Assembly: GCF_001557235.1 (NCBI RefSeq)
Contig: NZ_LSJI01000188.1
Span: 1-11,132 of the forward strand
Reading direction: 5' to 3'
Length of the DNA stretch: 11,132 bases
DNA from: Phenylobacterium sp. CCH9-H3
Lineage (GTDB): Bacteria; Pseudomonadota; Alphaproteobacteria; Caulobacterales; Caulobacteraceae
Both the position numbers and the translations under genes were made by a program. The notes below the pieces were generated by a model. The model saw only the letters and a list, made by a program, of their open reading frames with translations, was not told the origin of the DNA and did not search any database. Below, one piece after another: positions 6,030 to 11,132 of the stretch. Each line of letters starts with the position of its first letter. Within the stretch, counting starts at the first letter, position 1.

Positions 6030-6869
6030 TCAGCGGGCGAGGCCGACCGCGCCGCGGAGGCCGGAGACGCGGGCGGGCTCGTGCGTCGCGGCCTTGCGGG
6101 CGGTGACGACGTCGGCCGCGCGGGCGCGGGAGAGCAGGGGCAGGCTGGCCGAGAGCAGGGCCACCAAGAGGCCGAGGCGGCCTTCGCGCCAGCCGCCGCG
6201 GCCGACATAGGCGTGGAGGAAGGTCGCCAGGGCCGCCCAGACCCCGGGGGCCAGGCGCGCCGGGCGGCCGGTGTCGGCCAGGTCTTCGGCGGCGAGGGCG
6301 GAGAGGCGGGCCACCCGCTCCATCAGGCCGCCGACGTCGCGGCCCAGGGAGCGGCGGATGGCGCCCTTGAGCGCGCCGCCGGCCCGGCCGGCCATGACGG
6401 CCGGTGCATTGACGCGGCAGGGCTCCCAGGCCTTGAGGCCGCGCTTGTAGAGCCGCGGTTCGGCGCGGGCGCTGAGGGCGCCGGCCCAGCCGTCGCGGAC
6501 CAGGGTCTCGCCCACATAGTTGTCGATCGGCAGGTCGTACCAGTCGCCGGCGGGGCGCATCTGCAGCACGGCGCGGATCTCCCAGGCGAGGGCGGCGTCG
6601 ACCAGTTCGTCGGGGTCGATTTCCAGGATCCAGTCGCCGGAGCAGGCCTCGACGCCCGCGGCCTTGCGCTGGCCCTCGAGCGGGAAGATGCCGTCGATGA
6701 CGATGGCGCCCTGCCGGCGCGCGATCTCCTGCGAGCGGTCGGTGCAGCGGTCGGCGACCACCACGATCTCATCGCAGAAGGACAGTTTGCGCAGGCATTC
6801 CGAAAGCCGCGCATCCTGGTTCTGCACGCAAACGAGCGCAGACAGCCTGACCACCCCGAACGCTCCCAT
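6030..6869 (-). CDS. Family 2 glycosyltransferase, WaaE/KdtX-like
   Basis: A 279-residue GT-A-fold enzyme of glycosyltransferase family 2, predicted to transfer a sugar from a nucleotide donor in the cytoplasm. The N-terminal strand LSALVCVQNQDARLSECL corresponds to the LSxxIxxxNEExxLxxCL opening of WaaE-like enzymes. It is followed by CDEIVVVADRCTDRS (residues 32-46; usual form DEIVVxDSGSTD) and by GDWILEIDPDEL, whose Asp85-x-Asp87 is the metal/nucleotide-sugar motif. The tail FLHAYVGRGGWREGRLGL matches the family's YVxRxGFxDGxxGL block. The usual 'VHE' after the RLY segment reads RVNAP here, so acceptor handling may differ. The ATG at 6869 is assumed; a GTG five codons later has a better GGGAG site upstream. 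The gene lies 71 bp after the TonB receptor in the same orientation and no clear terminator is seen between them. LPS core or another surface glycan is a plausible acceptor, but this is inferred. Confidence 0.82.
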   Translation of the reverse strand: MGAFGVVRLSALVCVQNQDARLSECLRKLSFCDEIVVVADRCTDRSQEIARRQGAIVIDGIFPLEGQRKAAGVEACSGDWILEIDPDELVDAALAWEIRAVLQMRPAGDWYDLPIDNYVGETLVRDGWAGALSARAEPRLYKRGLKAWEPCRVNAPAVMAGRAGGALKGAIRRSLGRDVGGLMERVARLSALAAEDLADTGRPARLAPGVWAALATFLHAYVGRGGWREGRLGLLVALLSASLPLLSRARAADVVTARKAATHEPARVSGLRGAVGLAR

Positions 6870-6940
6870 CCCGACAACCCCGTTGTGAGATAAGACGCCG
6901 CCCGCGGGCCCAGCCCCCCAGCCGAAGCTTTACTATTGGT

Positions 6941-9418
6941 TCAGAATGCGGCGCCGAGTCGCAGACCCACCGTTCGCGGGCGTTGAGGGGTGGCCTGCCG
7001 GACCCCTTGCTGGCTGAAGCTGAACGGGTTGCCGTAGGCGAAGGTGTCGCCGTCGTCGTCGAACGGGTTGCTGACGTAGGCCATCAGGCGCCAGTGATCG
7101 GTGGCCAATTCGGCCGAGAGCTGAGCGCGCAGATAGCGGCCCATCCGCTGCTGCTGGCTCGCGTCGAAGGTCAGGGTCGAACGGCCCACGTAGTTGGCCT
7201 CGGCCACCAGCCGCAGCGTGAAATCGCCGGGCAGGGGATGCTCGTAGGCCGCCAGCAACCCGCCCGACACCTTCGGGACGCCCGGAAGGTCGTCGGTGAT
7301 CGGCGCGTTGAAGTCGGGATTGGGGTTCTTCACCCGCGAATCCGAGAGCAGGCCGTTGAGCTGCAGGGAGAGCCCGAAGGGCCAGTCGTAGACGACTTCG
7401 GCCTCGAGGCCCGCGATGTGGGCGTCCGCGACATTGGCCGTGTAGGCGAGGCCGGAGGTGCGGTAGCGGTCGCTCTGGATGTGGCTCCAGTCGTCGTAGT
7501 AGGCGGCCGCCCTGACCCCCAGCCGGTTGTCCATCCGGCGGACCTTCACGCCCACCTCGAAGTTGCGCAGCCGGTCGGCGGCGAAGGCGGCCCGGCTTGC
7601 CCGGATCGGGAAGAAGCCGCTGGAGTTGAAGCCGCCGGGCCGATAGCCCTCGGTGACCAGGGCGTAGATCAGATCGCCGTTCGCGAACTGGCGCTGGATC
7701 GAGAGCTTGGGCGAGAAGCCGTTGAAGGTGCGGGCCTGGTCGAAGGACCGCGGCTCATAGGGCCGGACCACGTCGAGCGCCGCGGTGGTGTGGACGCGGG
7801 TCTCGAACAGGCGGCCTCCGAGGGTCGCGTTCCAGCCGCCGCCGAGGTCGTAGGAGCCTTCGCCATAGACGGCGTACTCGCGCTGCCGGTCCTTCCGGTT
7901 CTCGGAATAGGCGGTCATCACCACCGAACCGGTGGACAGGACGCCCAGGGTCGAGGGGTAGCGTTCGAGGGTGCGCGCCGCATAGAGGCCGAAGATCCAG
8001 TTGAACGCCCCGACGCCGGACGAGCGGATCACCACATCCTGGACCAGCAGGTTCGAGCGCGTCGCCTCGGTGAAGACGCCGAGATCCGCGGCGCCGGCGA
8101 TGCCGCCGAGCGGCGCGGTGGGAATCGACGGATCGAGGGCCGCGAAGGCGTCGAACTGGCTCGAGAAGACGTGATGGACGTAGCTGGTCGAGGACGTGAG
8201 GGTTCCCCAGGCGAACTCGCCCTGCAGGGTGGCGCCGACGTACGAGAAGTCGTTGTTGTGCGCTTCGCGCACCCGGTTGGCGCGCTGGGCCGGGGCGCCG
8301 ATCCCGCCGTCGTCCGGGTTTTCGAGCGCGATGCCGAGGCCGCCGCGCGCCGATCCGGTCTGGGTGGTGACGTACTGGGTGTCGTTCGATCGCAGGTGCT
8401 GGGTGGCCGCCAGGGCGTCGAGCCGCCAGTGGTCGTCGATCCGGACGCGGACCGCGATGCGGCCGCCGTCGCGCCGGGTCTGGTCGACGTTGGCGATCCG
8501 CAGCTTCACGTCGTCGAGGTAGCCGCCCTGGGTGTCGCGATAGGCGGCGATACGGACCGCGATGCGGTCCTTGATCAGCGGCAGGCTGGCGTAGCCGTCG
8601 AACTCGTGGCTGGAATCACCGCCCTTGGTCGAGGCGATCCCGGCCGAGGCGCCGAACGCCGGGCGCTCCAGATCGGGCTTGCTGGTCACGATGCGATAGA
8701 TGCCGGCCATCGAGCCCGAGCCGTAGAGCGCGCCCTGGGGCCCGCGCACGACCTCGATGCGATCGATATCGACGAGGCGGAGATCCGGATCGGGGGCGTT
8801 GTAGTTGATCGGGGCGTCGTCGAGGTAGGTCGAGACGGTGGAGCGCGCGCGGCCCGTGAAGGCGCCGTCGGACAGGCCGCGGATCAGCAGCTTGTCGCGG
8901 CCCGGCCCGAGGTTGGTGGTCAGCACGCCGGCGAGTTGGCCCGTGGTCTGCCGGACGTCGACCGCCCGGGTGGCGGCGATCTGGTCCCGGGTGATCGCGC
9001 TGACCCCGGCCGGGAGCTGTTCGAGCGCGACGGGCCGCTTGGCGGCGGTGACGACGACCTCCGACACCAGCGCCGGCGCGCGGGGCGTGTCGCGACCCGG
9101 CGGCTCGTCGGGCGCCGGCCGGGCCCCCGGCAGGATGCGCACCGTCCGGGTGTCGATGATGGCGTAGCGGCACGGCGCGCCGGCCAGCAGGCGGTCCAGC
9201 GCCTCGCGTACGCTGTGCCGGCCTGAAAGGGTCACCCGTCCGTCCGGCCCGCAATTGGCCGTGCCGAGAATCGAGATGTTGGCCTGGAGCCCGAGGTCGA
9301 TCAGGGCGTCGGCATAGGAGCGGGTGGGAATCGCGAAGCGCAGGCGCGCGTCGGCGGCCTCAGCGCCGCCCGCCACGCAGGCCAGGGCGACGCCGCCGAG
9401 CAACGTCCGCAGAGGCAA
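6941..9418 (-). CDS. TonB-dependent outer membrane receptor with N-terminal STN signalling domain (FecA-like transducer)
   Basis: An 825-residue transducer-type receptor. Residues 1-21 are a signal peptide ending AEA. About 25-96 is an STN (secretin/TonB N-terminal) domain, FAIPTRSYADALIDLG through TVRIL, used to contact a FecR-type partner. A TonB box, SEVVVTAAKR, is at about 119-128. The plug runs to about 250 and includes LLIRGLSDGAF and RIEVVRGPQGALYGSGSMAG. The rest is a 22-strand-type barrel ending in the terminal aromatic (GLRLGAAF) expected for outer membrane assembly. It imports a ligand using TonB energy and reports its binding to the sigma/anti-sigma pair encoded upstream. The start is a TTG at 9418 with GAGG 6 bases upstream; no other in-frame start exists between it and the upstream stop. 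It begins 30 bp after FecR, so the two are an operon. The ligand is unknown: siderophore, haem and oligosaccharide are all possible, and no Fur box was recognised. Confidence 0.93.
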   Translation of the reverse strand: MPLRTLLGGVALACVAGGAEAADARLRFAIPTRSYADALIDLGLQANISILGTANCGPDGRVTLSGRHSVREALDRLLAGAPCRYAIIDTRTVRILPGARPAPDEPPGRDTPRAPALVSEVVVTAAKRPVALEQLPAGVSAITRDQIAATRAVDVRQTTGQLAGVLTTNLGPGRDKLLIRGLSDGAFTGRARSTVSTYLDDAPINYNAPDPDLRLVDIDRIEVVRGPQGALYGSGSMAGIYRIVTSKPDLERPAFGASAGIASTKGGDSSHEFDGYASLPLIKDRIAVRIAAYRDTQGGYLDDVKLRIANVDQTRRDGGRIAVRVRIDDHWRLDALAATQHLRSNDTQYVTTQTGSARGGLGIALENPDDGGIGAPAQRANRVREAHNNDFSYVGATLQGEFAWGTLTSSTSYVHHVFSSQFDAFAALDPSIPTAPLGGIAGAADLGVFTEATRSNLLVQDVVIRSSGVGAFNWIFGLYAARTLERYPSTLGVLSTGSVVMTAYSENRKDRQREYAVYGEGSYDLGGGWNATLGGRLFETRVHTTAALDVVRPYEPRSFDQARTFNGFSPKLSIQRQFANGDLIYALVTEGYRPGGFNSSGFFPIRASRAAFAADRLRNFEVGVKVRRMDNRLGVRAAAYYDDWSHIQSDRYRTSGLAYTANVADAHIAGLEAEVVYDWPFGLSLQLNGLLSDSRVKNPNPDFNAPITDDLPGVPKVSGGLLAAYEHPLPGDFTLRLVAEANYVGRSTLTFDASQQQRMGRYLRAQLSAELATDHWRLMAYVSNPFDDDGDTFAYGNPFSFSQQGVRQATPQRPRTVGLRLGAAF

Positions 9419-9448
9419 ACTGCGCCTCGGTATGGCTCCACGCCCTCA

Positions 9449-10435
9449 TCAGCGGTCGGACGCAACATCGCGCCGCAGGACCACGCCCGCGTCGGAACGT
9501 ACCGCGCTTATGGGAACCAGCAAGGCCAGGCGGCGGATTACCGCATCCTGATCGTCGAGGACCAGCACACCGGAGATGGGGGTGGCCGCGAGCTCGGGGT
9601 CGTCCACCCGGATCGGCGTGGAAAACTGCTGGTTGAGATCGTCGATGACGTCGCTCAAAGGTTGCTGGCGGTAGACCAGCCGCCCCGACCGCCAGCCCAG
9701 CACTTCGGCGGGTTCGGCGGCGGCCACGCGCGTGGCGGCGGCGCCTTCGACGTGGTCGAGGCGCTGACCGGGATGCAGGCGATAAGCCTTGCCCGCCGCG
9801 CCGTCGGCAGGCCGAACCTCGACCGCGCCGCGGGCCACGGTGACGGAAACCTTGCCGCCGAGACGCCGGACGTCGAACTGGGTGCCGACGACCCGGATCG
9901 TCCGGTCGCCGGCCGCCACCGTGAACGGGCGGCGGGCGTCATGGGCCACGTCGAACACGGCCTGGCCCTCGGCCAGGGTCACGCGCCGGCCGTCCCGGCC
10001 GAGGCTGACGGACAGCCGGGCCCCGCCGTTGAGGTCGACGGTGGAGCCATCGGCGAGTGCGACCGTCCGCCGCTCGCCCTTGGCCGTGGCGTAGGTTTGC
10101 GTCTGGGGCCCCGAGATCTCCGGGACGACCACCACCGCGAGCGCGGCGGCGGCGGCCATGAGCCCGAAGCCCACCAGGGCCCGGCGGTTCGTCGGCCGGG
10201 AAGGGGCCGGGCGGCGTTGGGAGAGGGCGAGCGCCACCTCGTCCGCCGCGGCGGCATAGGCGTGCGAAACGGCCAGGGCGGCGTCGAAGGCGGCGGCGTT
10301 GGCCGGGCTGGCCGACAGCCAGGCGTCGAACGCCGCCGCCTCGGCGTCGCCGAGGTCGCCGGCTTCGAGCCGCACGACCCATGCGGCGGCGTCCTCGCGC
10401 CGCGCATCGTCGCCATGTCGCCAAGCGTTGATCAT
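9449..10435 (-). CDS. FecR-type anti-sigma factor / transmembrane signal transducer
   Basis: A 328-residue inner-membrane protein with the full FecR layout. Residues about 12-55 form the cytoplasmic DUF4880 sigma-binding domain (AAAWVVRLEAG, FDAWLSASPANAAAF, with Trp19 and Trp39). About 86-104 is a single membrane helix. About 115-210 is the FecR domain in the periplasm (RTVALADGSTVDLNGGARL, TLAEGQAVFDVAHD, FTVAAGDRTIRVVGTQFDVR). About 247-322 is a C-terminal STN-like (DUF4974) domain, LVYRQQPLSDVIDDLN onward. Such proteins hold or activate the cognate sigma factor depending on the state of the outer membrane receptor. The ATG at 10435 has a GGAAGGG site close upstream. It lies 97 bp after the sigma factor gene and 30 bp before the receptor gene, fixing its partners. 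Confidence 0.93.
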   Translation of the reverse strand: MINAWRHGDDARREDAAAWVVRLEAGDLGDAEAAAFDAWLSASPANAAAFDAALAVSHAYAAAADEVALALSQRRPAPSRPTNRRALVGFGLMAAAAALAVVVVPEISGPQTQTYATAKGERRTVALADGSTVDLNGGARLSVSLGRDGRRVTLAEGQAVFDVAHDARRPFTVAAGDRTIRVVGTQFDVRRLGGKVSVTVARGAVEVRPADGAAGKAYRLHPGQRLDHVEGAAATRVAAAEPAEVLGWRSGRLVYRQQPLSDVIDDLNQQFSTPIRVDDPELAATPISGVLVLDDQDAVIRRLALLVPISAVRSDAGVVLRRDVASDR

Positions 10436-10532
10436 CGTCCCTTCCAGAACCGTCGCGTGCGGCGGCCCGTCGCAGGGATAGACGCCGCCGGCCGGCCACG
10501 CCCCCCAGTCGAGGGATGCAATTTATGGTAGT
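10436..10532 (-). promoter_or_regulatory. Sigma-fecR intergenic region with a possible internal promoter
   Basis: This 97-bp gap is longer than expected for tightly coupled genes. Just after the sigma factor stop it holds an AT-rich pocket (complement of 10513-10532, reading ACTACCATAAATTGCATC) inside very GC-rich DNA. That could be part of a separate promoter for fecR and the receptor gene, as in FecI-type systems where the sigma factor activates the receptor. No clear ECF -35/-10 pair is visible. The fecR end contains GGAAGGG, its ribosome binding site. Confidence 0.25.
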
Positions 10533-11084
10533 TCATCGGCCAAGCTTCTCCGTCAGCGCCTTGAGCGCGGCCGAGACGTGCTTCTCCACCGACTTGACCG
10601 ATATCCCCATGATCCGCGCCGTTTCGGCATGGCTGTGGCCCTCGAGCTTGTGCGTGCGGAAGGCGCGCTGCATCTGCGGCGGCAGCTCGGCCACGGCGTC
10701 CACCAGCTGACGCAGGCGCTGGCGCGAGGCGACCGCCTCGTCGGCCGGCGTCTCCTCGGCGACGTCCTCGCCCCCGATCGAAGCGTGGGCCACCCGCCGC
10801 CAGGCCGCCTCGCGCGCGATCGAGCGCGCCTCGCCGCGGGCGCGGTCGAGCATGACGTTGGTGGCGACCCGATAGATCAGGGCGACCGGATTCTCCGCGG
10901 TCACGGACGGGTCGCGCGTGGCCAGCTTCACATAGAGTTCCTGGGCCAGGTCCTCCGCGATGCCGCGGGAGCCGGTCCGGGCCGCGAAGAACCGCACGAG
11001 GTTGGCCCGGCGCTCCAGATAGATCTCGAGCAGGGGATCGGTGGGCCGAGCCGTCGGGATCTCGGGTTCCGGCACGGGGCTCAC
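10533..11084 (-). CDS. ECF-family RNA polymerase sigma factor, FecI-like
   Basis: A 183-residue sigma-70 family factor of the extracytoplasmic-function class, with only regions 2 and 4. Region 2 spans about residues 17-85, with AEDLAQELYVKL (2.1/2.2) and NPVALIYRVATNVMLDRAR (2.3/2.4, the -10-reading segment). Region 4 spans about 123-177, with AELPPQMQRAFRTHKLEG and the helix-turn-helix HAETARIMGISVKSVEKHVS, which reads the -35 element. The SxKSVEKHVSxAL form and the adjacent fecR and STN-type receptor genes place it in the FecI group. It should direct transcription of the receptor operon when relieved by FecR. The GTG at 11084 is a tentative start: the frame stays open for 48 more bases to the window edge with no ATG, GTG or TTG in that stretch, and no good ribosome binding site is seen, so the true start may lie outside. 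Confidence 0.92.
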   Translation of the reverse strand: MSPVPEPEIPTARPTDPLLEIYLERRANLVRFFAARTGSRGIAEDLAQELYVKLATRDPSVTAENPVALIYRVATNVMLDRARGEARSIAREAAWRRVAHASIGGEDVAEETPADEAVASRQRLRQLVDAVAELPPQMQRAFRTHKLEGHSHAETARIMGISVKSVEKHVSAALKALTEKLGR

Positions 11085-11132
11085 GCCGACGGCCGCCCGT
11101 CTTCCGGCGGGCCGGGGGTGGCCGTCAAACGG

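Noticed and set aside
4274..6208. 644-codon leftward open frame opposite the MFS gene
   Set aside because: Very polar, low-complexity translation lacking any family signature, while the opposite strand encodes a typical 12-helix transporter.
5961..6893. 310-codon rightward frame opposite the glycosyltransferase
   Set aside because: The leftward frame carries the GT2 motifs (DPDE, DEIVVVAD, family tail), whereas this translation is Gly/Ala/Arg-rich without motifs.
6900..6909. GCCCGCGGGC palindrome between the receptor and glycosyltransferase genes
   Set aside because: A loopless 10-bp palindrome in GC-rich DNA with no T-tract; not convincing as terminator or operator.
6983..9226. 747-codon rightward open frame opposite the TonB receptor
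   Set aside because: Antisense to a full-length receptor with signal peptide, STN, plug and barrel; the translation is Val/Gly/Arg-rich without motifs.

Overview
The window is GC-rich, gene-dense chromosomal DNA from a Gram-negative bacterium. The GC-rich codon use, the GTG and TTG starts, the Kup-type C-terminus and the FecI/FecR/TonB-receptor locus with its 'EVVVTA' TonB box point to an alphaproteobacterium, most likely of the Caulobacter/Phenylobacterium type. The lineage is inferred from style and family resemblance, not from a marker gene.

Layout. The left half is transcribed rightward. It holds the last 39 codons of a Kup-family potassium transporter (1-119) and a 266-bp gap with a nested inverted-repeat structure. 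Next is a 1192-residue, probably exported TPR-CHAT protein (386-3964): 14 kinesin-light-chain-type TPR units, a short helical linker, and a CHAT caspase-like protease domain with an intact His/Cys dyad. An AT-rich promoter-like island (about 4066-4112) precedes a 96-residue degenerate response-regulator receiver domain (4135-4425) that starts with TTG behind a strong ribosome binding site. A 12-TM major facilitator transporter (4478-5932) follows.

The right half is transcribed leftward and converges on the first block at about 5933-6029, where a bulged GC hairpin abuts the stop codon of the last leftward gene. In transcription order it encodes a FecI-like ECF sigma factor (10533-11084), a FecR-type anti-sigma/transducer (9449-10435), an STN-domain TonB-dependent receptor (6941-9418) and a WaaE-like family 2 glycosyltransferase (6030-6869).

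How the genes work together. The sigma factor, FecR and receiver-type outer membrane transporter form a complete trans-envelope signalling system: ligand binding outside is relayed through the receptor STN domain to the periplasmic part of FecR and on to the sigma factor. The ligand cannot be read from the sequence. The glycosyltransferase may be a co-transcribed passenger or a surface-modifying member of the regulon. In the rightward block, TPR-CHAT, pseudo-receiver and MFS genes are neighbours with no demonstrated functional link. The most unusual items are the exported-looking TPR-CHAT protease with its 14-unit register, the receiver domain that has lost every residue needed for phosphorylation, and the nested inverted repeats after kup. 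No CRISPR array, IS element, tRNA or rRNA was seen.
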